Source: a virus
Strand: one strand, 5' to 3'
Length of the DNA stretch: 26,803 nt
IMG/VR virus record: IMGVR_UViG_3300007541_000168
Coordinates: 1 to 26,803 of that record
The notes under the pieces are model-generated. The model was not told the origin of the DNA. It did not search any database and was given only the letters and a program-made list of their open reading frames with translations. The position numbers were made by a program, and so were the translations under genes. Shown here one piece after another: positions 1 through 6,769 of the stretch (within the stretch, counting starts at the first letter, position 1; every line of letters begins with the position of its first letter).

Positions 1-179
1 GGTATGGGAAGACTAAAAACTTCGTAGTATCAAAAGGGTTTACCGCCCTTTCATCGGTGGCAATCGGGATCGGACTATGGATCTTTGGTTATAAAATAGC
101 CGCTGGTGTTGCCTTTGGTGTCTTTCTTACCAAGAATTGGGAGATATTAAAAGATTCGCTAAAGAAGCAAAGTAACTAA
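1..179 (+). CDS. Small membrane protein, 3' end only (partial)
   Basis: This is the only plus-strand gene in the window. Its reading phase begins at base 3 and stays open to the TAA at 177-179; the start lies outside the window, because no in-frame ATG is visible and the ATG at base 4 is in another frame that stops quickly. The visible 58 residues hold a Gly/Ala/Ile/Phe-rich hydrophobic stretch (roughly residues 13-42, around SSVAIGIGLWIFGYKIAAG) long enough for one membrane segment, or a tight pair, followed by a Lys-rich tail ending KDSLKKQSN. It converges on the minus-strand genes and is followed by a strong terminator. A holin-like or other small inner-membrane role is possible, but the family is not recognisable from this fragment. 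Confidence 0.6.
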   Translation, partial: YGKTKNFVVSKGFTALSSVAIGIGLWIFGYKIAAGVAFGVFLTKNWEILKDSLKKQSN

Positions 180-203
180 AAAAATAAAATACAGAGGATA
201 ACA

Positions 204-233
204 AAAAAGGACATTCGAAAGAATGTCCTTTTT
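204..233. terminator. Bidirectional intrinsic terminator between convergent genes
   Basis: A perfect 13-bp inverted repeat (204-216 with 221-233) encloses a GAAA tetraloop. The stem core is GGACATTC/GAATGTCC, flanked by A5 on the left and T5 on the right, so a U-tract follows the hairpin on either strand. It sits between the stop of the plus-strand membrane gene (179) and the stop of the minus-strand Hc1-like gene (260), as expected for a shared terminator of two convergent units. Confidence 0.9.
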
Positions 234-259
234 ACTGGCATTAGGAATAAATCTATCGA

Positions 260-436
260 TTATCCCTGATTTTTAGCTTCCTGTACCTCGAGTCTTAGAT
301 CCTGAGCTAATTTCTTTAGCTCTTGCATAGACTGTCTAACTCTAGTTCCCGCTGCTTTATTTCCTTTGTTGAAAAACTTATCAGCGTCTTCGTGAACTGA
401 TTCTACCAGGGATTTGATTTTTTCGTATGTTTCCAT
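260..436 (-). CDS. Histone H1-like Hc1-family DNA-binding protein (58 aa)
   Basis: A short minus-strand gene with ATG at 434-436 and TAA at 260-262. It begins METYEKIKSLVESV, has the central motif FNKGNKAAGTRVRQSMQEL and ends LEVQEAKNQG. The GNKAAGTR core followed by a basic helix is the hallmark I recognise from the small histone H1/Hc1-like proteins encoded by many Bacteroidota chromosomes, and the length is normal for that family. By family it should be a small helical nucleoid-associated protein binding DNA without strong sequence preference. It lies immediately downstream of the ligase/NMNAT fusion gene (52-bp gap) and ends at the bidirectional terminator, so it is last in its transcription unit; a TATAAT-like box 20 bp upstream may give it extra expression. 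In a phage it could compact genomes or act on the host nucleoid; that role is inference. Confidence 0.85.
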   Translation of the reverse strand: METYEKIKSLVESVHEDADKFFNKGNKAAGTRVRQSMQELKKLAQDLRLEVQEAKNQG

Positions 437-456
437 TTTTTAAAAAATTTACACTG

Positions 457-462
457 ATTATA
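457..462 (-). promoter_or_regulatory. Possible -10 box upstream of the Hc1-like gene
   Basis: The minus strand reads TATAAT at 462-457, about 20 bp upstream of the Hc1 start codon, inside the 52-bp AT-rich gap after the ligase/NMNAT gene. No convincing -35 element stands 17 bp further upstream (the minus strand there reads GAAACA), and the Bacteroidota -7 consensus TAnnTTTG is absent, so this is tentative. Confidence 0.25.
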
Positions 463-488
463 GTTTGGATAAAATGTTTTGTTTCATC

Positions 489-3092
489 CTATCTTAACAA
501 AAGTACAAGATTATCAGACGATCCCTCCTGTGCGCTCCATTCGCTTCCTAAGAAAGAAAGGACTATAGACTTCATATATTCGATATAGTTTTCCATCTTT
601 ATGTTATCCTGGAGCTCGTCATACATTCTAACAACCTTTGGGTTTAGTTCCAAATAGTCAATTAGACACTTTGAAATTGTCTCGAAAAGTCTAGACTTTT
701 CGCCATCACTTAATACGATCTCCTCCTTATTCATGTCCTGAGGGATTTCACCAACCCCCATAGAAATATCCTCTATAACCTTAGGGGATATCTCATTTAT
801 GTTAAGAACACAGTAGGAATTTTTAGGCCCATCTATGGGTTCGTACTCAGAATACTTACCGACATTTAGGTGGAATCCTCTTTCTTTATCATCTTCACCA
901 GCTATGTTAAAAAAGTAGTGATAAACATCAGACTCCTTTTTCATCAAAAATGGCAATGTGCCAAATCCATCAGATTCTAAAATATCTGGTTCTTTTTTAA
1001 TTCCCTCCGAAAAGGATTGGAAATCTTTGATTATTTTTTTCATCTTCTCTATTTGTTTTTTCCTGATTGATTCGGTTTTTTTGTCGGGATCCTCCATCAG
1101 TCCGACCAAATCCTGCATCTGTTCTACTGTTTCGTTCAGAAACTTGTCAGCGAAATAAATGTTATATGTTTCCATCCCGCTTTCTTTTATATCCCCGCCT
1201 CTCATAGCAGGTTCTAAAATATTATAAAGCGATGCAACCTCAGGTGGTGTTTTCTTTTTAAACCCGGAAAAATCAGACCTCAACAGCAAATCCCTTACCT
1301 CGGATGCTGATCCAGATCTAGGAGTTTTAATTATCTCAAAATGTTTTCCTATAAGATCGGAGAGATCCGTGTTCTTCAAGTATTCTTCCTGCTTTGCATA
1401 ATCCGCAAGCCTATCATCTCCACACCCTAAAAGGGACACCTCATATCCCATCTCAGCCAAAGTCGAAAGTATATTTCCAAGATACCCGCTTTTAAATACT
1501 GTATATCCCTCTACCTCCTCATTAGAATTAACAACGGGGTTCATATATTTTTCAATGACACTTCTGGTAAATGGAGATTTTCCGGATTTATTATGACCGG
1601 GGTAAACAACGGCGATATGACAGGGTAAGTCATTTTTGTCTTTTAAAAATTTGGCCATCTTTAAATGCCCCTTATGAAAAGGCTGGAACCTACCTACTAT
1701 CAAATTTACTTTTTTAGAATCTTCCGGTAGATCTTCCTCCACCACCTTATCATTCGCTTGTTCTATTGATTCTAATGTTTCTATAAAATCGTTGAATGAA
1801 TAAAAAGCATCATCTTCCAAATCCTCTTCGGTGACGTAGTCTATTCTTTCAGAAAACGCTGATTTTCTAAATCCAGAAAAAGATGGTATCTCGGACTCCT
1901 TAACAGATTCCTCCTTGTTTTTTTCTATGTAGTTGTTAATATCTTTAACAACCATATTGAATTGCTCAATTATATCGCCAGATATAATACCACTTGGTCT
2001 TTTCCTTATCTTTCTAAAAGAATTTAAGATCAGCTTGAACAATGGCTCGTAGGCATCATCCTCATCTAGCAAAGAAACTACACGGTCGTCATCGATCATA
2101 TCCCTGTTGAGTCTAAACTCCTCCTTTTTTAAGTAGGAGGGCTCTTCAAAATCAGTTCCTTTATACTTGCTACCGTGTTCATCAAGGAATCTAACGAAGA
2201 CATCAGAAATGAAAGATACGTATCTCTTATCCTCTGTGTCACCAACAGCCTCGAATGAATCTATTCCATCTTCCAGGATAAAATTCATAACGTCCAAAAT
2301 TGTAACTCCAAGAAAATCACTCGGCTTTTGCGATGCCCTGGTAGATGCTTTATCCTTAGCCAGTTGTGTGAAGACCGGGTCTACCATTTTGGCCAAAACG
2401 GGTTCTTCCTCCTTACCAGGATCACCAAATCTAAAAACTATTCCCTCTATGGATTTTTCAGTGTCATTATTTAGAGCTGTTTTCTCGAGGTCTGGATTTA
2501 GTACACCAATTATAAAGGAAACAAAACTGTTGGTTTTGTATTTTTCCACCAGTTCTTTAAAAGGGGTGTTCAAAAAACCAAGTATCTCATTCCTTTGTTC
2601 CTCATTTAGTCTTCCCTGAAATATTATCGGGGGTCTTTCAATTCCCAGCAGATCTGCCCAGGAATCAAGTTCTTCCTTATCCTGTATAGTTTCTGTTATC
2701 TTTCCTTGCTGATCCTTTTTATGGACATATGAAAGTATTAGGTTATTCTTTGGAAGATGGTCGTAAGCTATCTCCACAGGCTTAGTGTTTGAAAAATACT
2801 CCATACCAAATCTCCAACCTCTAGGTATTTTCTCTATTATATGAGGGGGCAAGGATTCTATATACTGGATGGGCTTCTCGTAATATTTTGAAATTGTCCG
2901 GTCAACCAGTGTTATGGGTTCGTTTTGGTTTCTTTTGAAAAACTTGAACTTCCCAGTCTCCCGATCCCTTTCAAAATTAAAAGACGATCCATCCATCTTT
3001 TCGTTAACGGTAACAAAAGAATCAAAGAGGCTGTCTATAAACTGCTTCCCCTTCTTATTGTAAACGTCATATAAATGGTTTATACCAGCCAT
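489..3092 (-). CDS. Fused RNA-ligase-type nucleotidyltransferase and NMN-adenylyltransferase-like protein (867 aa)
   Basis: Two catalytic domains are joined. Residues about 20-245 carry the covalent nucleotidyltransferase motifs of ATP-dependent RNA ligases: motif I EKMDGSSF with Lys32 as expected nucleotidyl-lysine, motif III-like RFGMEYF (94-100), motif IV IEGIVFRF (215-222) and motif V LAKMVD with Lys235. Residues about 462-630 are a cytidylyltransferase-fold adenylyltransferase of NadM type: GRFQPFHKGH (467-476) with the HxGH signature, and SGSASEVRDLL (593-603) matching the C-terminal phosphate-binding motif. The linker (250-460) is acidic and contains SFNDFIETLE (432-441), resembling the start of two neighbouring proteins. 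Residues 640-867 form a third domain I do not recognise. The ATG at 3092 lies 6 bp after the upstream stop. The likely roles are RNA or DNA end sealing plus NAD+ or related dinucleotide synthesis. Substrates are inferred from motifs only. Confidence 0.85.
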   Translation of the reverse strand: MAGINHLYDVYNKKGKQFIDSLFDSFVTVNEKMDGSSFNFERDRETGKFKFFKRNQNEPITLVDRTISKYYEKPIQYIESLPPHIIEKIPRGWRFGMEYFSNTKPVEIAYDHLPKNNLILSYVHKKDQQGKITETIQDKEELDSWADLLGIERPPIIFQGRLNEEQRNEILGFLNTPFKELVEKYKTNSFVSFIIGVLNPDLEKTALNNDTEKSIEGIVFRFGDPGKEEEPVLAKMVDPVFTQLAKDKASTRASQKPSDFLGVTILDVMNFILEDGIDSFEAVGDTEDKRYVSFISDVFVRFLDEHGSKYKGTDFEEPSYLKKEEFRLNRDMIDDDRVVSLLDEDDAYEPLFKLILNSFRKIRKRPSGIISGDIIEQFNMVVKDINNYIEKNKEESVKESEIPSFSGFRKSAFSERIDYVTEEDLEDDAFYSFNDFIETLESIEQANDKVVEEDLPEDSKKVNLIVGRFQPFHKGHLKMAKFLKDKNDLPCHIAVVYPGHNKSGKSPFTRSVIEKYMNPVVNSNEEVEGYTVFKSGYLGNILSTLAEMGYEVSLLGCGDDRLADYAKQEEYLKNTDLSDLIGKHFEIIKTPRSGSASEVRDLLLRSDFSGFKKKTPPEVASLYNILEPAMRGGDIKESGMETYNIYFADKFLNETVEQMQDLVGLMEDPDKKTESIRKKQIEKMKKIIKDFQSFSEGIKKEPDILESDGFGTLPFLMKKESDVYHYFFNIAGEDDKERGFHLNVGKYSEYEPIDGPKNSYCVLNINEISPKVIEDISMGVGEIPQDMNKEEIVLSDGEKSRLFETISKCLIDYLELNPKVVRMYDELQDNIKMENYIEYMKSIVLSFLGSEWSAQEGSSDNLVLLLR

Positions 3093-3098
3093 TGCTTA

Positions 3099-4028
3099 TT
3101 ATGATTTCTTTATTTCTTTAGGTATTTCTAGACCAGCTCTCTGAATAAATTCCACATACTTTTCCTTTATTTCGGGCAATTTACCATATAGATCAAATCC
3201 CGGGTCATTGATTATAGAAAAAACATCCTCGAAAGTTTTTACCGAGTCAGTCGGGTATTTTTTGCCCAGGGTGAGCTCGATGAATTTTTCCGGGTTATTG
3301 GTTACAAATGTCTCAGTTCCGGGTATTTTGGAGGCCTTTGATAGTCTGCTCTTAGTTTTACCTCTAAATGACTTTGTGTATTTATATAAGCCATCGCTAA
3401 GAACCAAAACAGGGGTTTCATAGTCCAAAATCTCTCCGTTCTCATCGAATGTTTTTGGTTCTTTCCTTGCGTCTAAAATTGCAGAGAATAGCCAATTTCT
3501 ATGTGCTGATTTGTATTTGCTTTCCCTTTTTCTGTAATCTGGTGAATAATAGATGAAGTCTGCCCATTCCATATCGGAAATTGGAATAAGATCTAGCTGA
3601 ACAACACCATTTGAAAAGTTACCCCCTATTGGCCACCCAATACTTACTATGTTTAAACCCTTTAGGAAATTAACATCAGGGGTCTCTTCCAACCCAAAAG
3701 GGATTTCTGAGATAACTCTCTGATTTAGAGCTGCTGATATCTCCTTTATGTTGTTTTGAGTTCCCAGTGACTTGGAAAGTGATTTTGCAGATATGCCCAG
3801 ATCTATATCTCCAGAAGTGTCACTTGGGTCCTCCTTTTTTCCTATGCTTCCTATTAATACAGTATCATCTTTTTTAATACCCAATGCGGGTATTAAATTA
3901 TTGTATATAAACTCTAGGGTGAGTGGAACCTCATCTTCCCTTATTCGTCGCGATTTCTTTATAGCCGCACCGCCTTCGAAAAGCCGAACAAAATCAGAAA
4001 ATCCCGATATGTGAGTCATCGATACCAT
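3099..4028 (-). CDS. Pol beta-superfamily nucleotidyltransferase (309 aa)
   Basis: The sequence LIGSIGKK (58-65) followed by SGDIDLGI (72-79) is the GS...DxD signature of the Pol beta nucleotidyltransferase fold, giving metal ligands Asp74 and Asp76. VQLDLIP (143-149) supplies the third carboxylate, Asp146. The family transfers NMPs to RNA ends, proteins or small molecules (CCA-adding enzymes, poly(A) polymerases, MNT-type toxins). Which applies here cannot be read from sequence. The N-terminus MTHISGFSDFVRLFEGG resembles a T4 capsid-targeting peptide, with LFE followed by G as a plausible prohead-protease site. Start choice is open between residue 1 and Met4. The gene is 1 bp downstream of the 161-aa gene and 6 bp upstream of the ligase/NMNAT fusion, so the three are probably co-transcribed and may form an RNA-processing set. 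Confidence 0.75.
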   Translation of the reverse strand: MVSMTHISGFSDFVRLFEGGAAIKKSRRIREDEVPLTLEFIYNNLIPALGIKKDDTVLIGSIGKKEDPSDTSGDIDLGISAKSLSKSLGTQNNIKEISAALNQRVISEIPFGLEETPDVNFLKGLNIVSIGWPIGGNFSNGVVQLDLIPISDMEWADFIYYSPDYRKRESKYKSAHRNWLFSAILDARKEPKTFDENGEILDYETPVLVLSDGLYKYTKSFRGKTKSRLSKASKIPGTETFVTNNPEKFIELTLGKKYPTDSVKTFEDVFSIINDPGFDLYGKLPEIKEKYVEFIQRAGLEIPKEIKKS

Positions 4029-4029
4029 T

Positions 4030-4515
4030 TTATATTCTAGACTTATATCTATTTAATATGCCAGTAGCATAATCAGACCAAATCTGTTGCTCCTCGTTTT
4101 GTGGATCGAAAATATTAAATGATTGACCAAATCTAGCCTTACCAGACTTTTCTAGACTATCATAGAATGCTGCAAAATCCTTTTCGGTGTAATTTGGTTT
4201 ACTAAGATATTGTCTTTCCCACATGTCGAGATACTTAGCCCTATCCCTCCTTAAAGAGACTATGTCCGCATCATCCGGAATGTAGTCCATATTTAAATCC
4301 TTCTTAATAGGATTTGCAAACCTGGCTATTTTTTCTATCGCACGACCAAAGGTTCTCATTATTGCAGCCTTTTCAGCTGACTGAGAAGCTGATCCGTAGC
4401 TCTTTATAGTATTTCCATAATCCTCCAGGCTAGAAAGTATCCTACTCACTCCCGGGGTTTTCTCCTTCCTTTCAGCCTCAAAAATGTAATCTGTAAAGTT
4501 CATTAAATTTTCCAT
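4030..4515 (-). CDS. Unknown helical protein with capsid-targeting-like N-terminus (161 aa)
   Basis: I do not recognise the family. The protein is charged and mostly helical in appearance, without membrane segments or Cys clusters. It may start at Met1 or Met5; from Met5 it begins MNFTDYIFEAERK, very close in pattern to the T4 internal-protein leader MKTYQEFIAEA, with IFE followed by A matching the (I/L)xE rule of T4 gp21 protease. That suggests an internal head protein or packaged effector, an inference from one short motif. The C-terminal half holds a Tyr/Phe/Asp-rich stretch and ends YKSRI. The gene is first of the three-gene set reading towards the nucleotidyltransferase (1-bp gap) and begins 40 bp after the UvsW stop. 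Confidence 0.65.
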   Translation of the reverse strand: MENLMNFTDYIFEAERKEKTPGVSRILSSLEDYGNTIKSYGSASQSAEKAAIMRTFGRAIEKIARFANPIKKDLNMDYIPDDADIVSLRRDRAKYLDMWERQYLSKPNYTEKDFAAFYDSLEKSGKARFGQSFNIFDPQNEEQQIWSDYATGILNRYKSRI

Positions 4516-4555
4516 CCGGATACAAAAACGTTATTTTATCTATATATCCCGGGGA

Positions 4556-6079
4556 TTATAGTTTAACCTTGAATATCTTATACTCAAAATTTTCCTTCTT
4601 GTATATCTCTATCCTAGATCTGCTATGCTTCATTAGATAATTCTCGTACCTTGGAGTCGTAAAATCGTCAACAAAGTCTATTATATTCACCCGCTCCTTA
4701 CCCTCCATTTTTCTCATACCACGACCAAGACTTTGTTTTATCAGAACCTCGCTTTTATAAGATTCCACCAAAAATATGTTATGAAGATTATTTATAGATA
4801 TACCGGTGGAGAACGTACCATATGTGGCTATTAGAACCTTATTAGAACCCTTAGCCATTCTTGATTTATATTCTTCCCTTAGATTTTCGTCTGTGTCTCC
4901 ATCAACGTAAAATGCCTCCTTGTCTCGTGTTTTCTCCCTCAGGAGATTCCATATTTGCTTTCCATACTCGTCCTTCACAGATTGAAAAAGGACCAGGGAA
5001 TTTTTTGATGTCTTTGATATGAAGTCAACGACATAATTAAGTCTCTTCTTGCTTTCTATAACGAGCTTTCTTTCCAGATTATAAACTTCATTGCCCTCCA
5101 CATTATTGGAATTAAGTTTTAAATCGGCTAGTTTTTCTTTGTAATCCTGGTCTAGCCAGTCCATCACAACAATCTTTATAGAAACTGGAGTGGCGTGATT
5201 TTGATCAAAGAGGAATTTTGGTGATATTTCTACCACGACAGGTCCCAAAAATTGTTGTACTGTCAGGTGGTCTGCGGTTCCTCTTTTTGTTAAGGTCCCG
5301 GTAAGGCCAAACCTCCAAGACGATGTCATGCACTTAGAAACTATCTTTTTGATCGACATGGAGTTGGTGTGATGAGCTTCATCAACAAAAACTGCATCAA
5401 TCCCATCAAAAAATTCTTGATCCTTTTTGACCAGAGATTGGAAAGTCCCTATTATAACATCACAATTTTCCCTCATCTTGCTGCCTCCTCCGATCTGCTG
5501 TATTCGCGATCCGAGTTTTTCTATCCCATAGTCGATAAAATCGTCGCTTCCCTGGAAAACTAGATTAGTACTAGGAACGATCATAAGAAATTTTCGAATC
5601 AAACCCTTGTCTTTTAAATAAGCAAATATCATAAACGATATTAGGGTTTTTCCTGAAGATGTAGCTATCTCTGATACAGTATATCTATATTTTATAATCT
5701 TCCATGCTGCTTCTATTTGGTAGTCTCTGGGTTTGATTTCACTGTCAGCAAAGAAACCGTCCGCCCACTCCTGGAAATCTTCCAGAGTAAGGTCCGCTAA
5801 AAATATCTTTTCTAGTCCCAGTATCTCTATTTCAATATCATATTCATCACCGATCTGATAGATCTCTCTCCATAACCCGATTGGAATTCTCCAGAAAGAA
5901 CCCTTTTTCTCAACAAAGCATATGTTTCCGTCCCATATTTTTTTCTTTACGAGCGGGTGGAAATACCAGTTGTGGATTTTTTTGGTCAAAGAGAGCTCAA
6001 TCTGCCTCTTCTCAATCTCGTCGGGAGAGTGGGTTAGCAAAAGCCATTGTCTATCTTCAGAAACTTGAAATCTTAGCAT
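4556..6079 (-). CDS. uvsW: UvsW-like DNA/RNA helicase
   Basis: A superfamily 2 ATPase of 507 residues, almost the length of T4 UvsW (503). Motif Ia-region RDYQ (118-121) precedes Walker A ATSSGKT (139-145, Lys144). Then come the DEAH box VFVDEAHH (230-237), motif III GLTGTL (258-263), motif V GTFSTGISI (421-429) and motif VI QSLGRGMRK (449-457). The N-terminal 100 residues, with the basic IHNWYFHPLVKKKIWDG region, match the DNA-binding domain position of UvsW. In T4 this helicase unwinds R-loops and branched recombination intermediates and drives the switch from origin-dependent to recombination-dependent replication. It follows the UvsY-like gene by 2 bp, with AAATAAGG directly before the ATG, an adjacency also found in T4, which supports both calls. 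A 40-bp gap with no clear terminator separates its stop from the next gene. Confidence 0.92.
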   Translation of the reverse strand: MLRFQVSEDRQWLLLTHSPDEIEKRQIELSLTKKIHNWYFHPLVKKKIWDGNICFVEKKGSFWRIPIGLWREIYQIGDEYDIEIEILGLEKIFLADLTLEDFQEWADGFFADSEIKPRDYQIEAAWKIIKYRYTVSEIATSSGKTLISFMIFAYLKDKGLIRKFLMIVPSTNLVFQGSDDFIDYGIEKLGSRIQQIGGGSKMRENCDVIIGTFQSLVKKDQEFFDGIDAVFVDEAHHTNSMSIKKIVSKCMTSSWRFGLTGTLTKRGTADHLTVQQFLGPVVVEISPKFLFDQNHATPVSIKIVVMDWLDQDYKEKLADLKLNSNNVEGNEVYNLERKLVIESKKRLNYVVDFISKTSKNSLVLFQSVKDEYGKQIWNLLREKTRDKEAFYVDGDTDENLREEYKSRMAKGSNKVLIATYGTFSTGISINNLHNIFLVESYKSEVLIKQSLGRGMRKMEGKERVNIIDFVDDFTTPRYENYLMKHSRSRIEIYKKENFEYKIFKVKL

Positions 6080-6081
6080 CC

Positions 6082-6534
6082 TTATTTAATCGTCCCGCCT
6101 CTCATATACTCTTCTAGTGCTATTCTTTGTCTAATACCATAAAGCATATGATCAACGGTTTGTACTGTTTGGTCTATAAATCTTCTGTGTCCCTCGACAA
6201 GCTCTATTTTTTCACTTATATCGCTAAGGTCACCCTCTATAAGTGTTTTTTTCTCGTTTGCCTGGTACCTAACATCGCTTCTTTCAGAATATTCTTTCAG
6301 AAGACGAGAATTTTCTTTTCTTGATTTAGAATTAAGCTTCGATACGATTTGGGCTAGCTTAAAGCTATATTCTAAAAGGGTTTGTCTCGTTGTGAAAAGA
6401 TCAACCTGAGCCTCACCAACCGTTTTTATGCTCTTAAGGTTTAAGGATATAATCTGGATCTTTTCCTTCCACTCAGACCTTTCCTGCTCAAAAAGTTTGT
6501 AAAAATCTACCCTTTCTTCTTTTTTTTCTTCCAT
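6082..6534 (-). CDS. uvsY: UvsY-like recombination mediator
   Basis: A 150-residue helical protein, close to T4 UvsY (137 aa). The N-terminal third resembles UvsY in its amphipathic helix and basic patches. The middle KSRKENSRLLKEYSERSDV is Lys/Arg/Glu-rich. The C-terminal region (about 95-146, from KTLIEGDLSDI to EEYMRGG) has the same layout as the UvsY C-terminal oligomerisation helix, ending in a short Arg/Ala/Gly tail. UvsY loads the recombinase UvsX onto gp32-coated single-stranded DNA. Position directly upstream of uvsW and within a block that includes gp32 and primase is the strongest argument, since primary-sequence identity is low. No UvsX gene lies in this window. An AGGAGGGA sequence sits 10 nt before the ATG, unusual for this genome. 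Confidence 0.7.
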   Translation of the reverse strand: MEEKKEERVDFYKLFEQERSEWKEKIQIISLNLKSIKTVGEAQVDLFTTRQTLLEYSFKLAQIVSKLNSKSRKENSRLLKEYSERSDVRYQANEKKTLIEGDLSDISEKIELVEGHRRFIDQTVQTVDHMLYGIRQRIALEEYMRGGTIK

Positions 6535-6535
6535 A

Positions 6536-6769
6536 CTAAAAGAGTCCCTCCTTTTTGTTTTTTCTTGACCTCTTGCTTATGTCAACCGTTTTAGAGCCAA
6601 CAGACTTTTTACCCAACGGTCGTGAAAAAGAAACGTTGTTTATTTCTTTTAACCCATCCATCGGTTGATCCTTAAGAGTAACAGGAAACTTAAGTTTAGC
6701 CTCCGACTCAGCATCTAAGTCTTCTTCCCATTCTTTCATGTCCTCTATATTTATCTCAATTTTATCCAT
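6536..6769 (-). CDS. Unknown small protein between primase and UvsY (77 aa)
   Basis: No family is recognised. I place the start at the ATG at 6769 because it overlaps the primase stop in the arrangement ATGGATAA (8-nt overlap), typical of translational coupling; an ATG 30 bp upstream would add ten residues and lie deeper in primase. The N-terminal half is strongly acidic (EDMKEWEEDLDAESEAKL), the C-terminal quarter strongly basic (DISKRSRKNKKEGLF), with an intervening Pro/Gly/Ser stretch. Such a charge-split protein may be a protein-interaction or nucleic-acid-binding accessory factor. Its place between primase and UvsY recalls the small uvsY.-1/uvsY.-2 reading frames beside T4 uvsY, but I cannot show homology. 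Its stop is 1 bp from the UvsY start. Confidence 0.75.
   Translation of the reverse strand: MDKIEINIEDMKEWEEDLDAESEAKLKFPVTLKDQPMDGLKEINNVSFSRPLGKKSVGSKTVDISKRSRKNKKEGLF
6545..6552 (-). promoter_or_regulatory. Shine-Dalgarno-like sequence before the UvsY-like gene
   Basis: The minus strand reads AGGAGGGA ten nucleotides before the ATG at 6534. It falls within the last codons of the upstream 77-aa gene (Lys-Lys-Glu-Gly), so it may be a coding coincidence. Most other starts in the window lack such a sequence, as is usual for Bacteroidota and their phages, which makes this one stand out. The spacing is slightly long. Confidence 0.35.

Noticed and set aside
2167-2619. Open plus-strand frame of 150 codons within the ligase/NMNAT gene
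   Set aside because: It is antisense to a well-supported coding region, has Ser/Thr/Pro/Leu-rich composition expected of a reverse-frame shadow and no recognisable motif.
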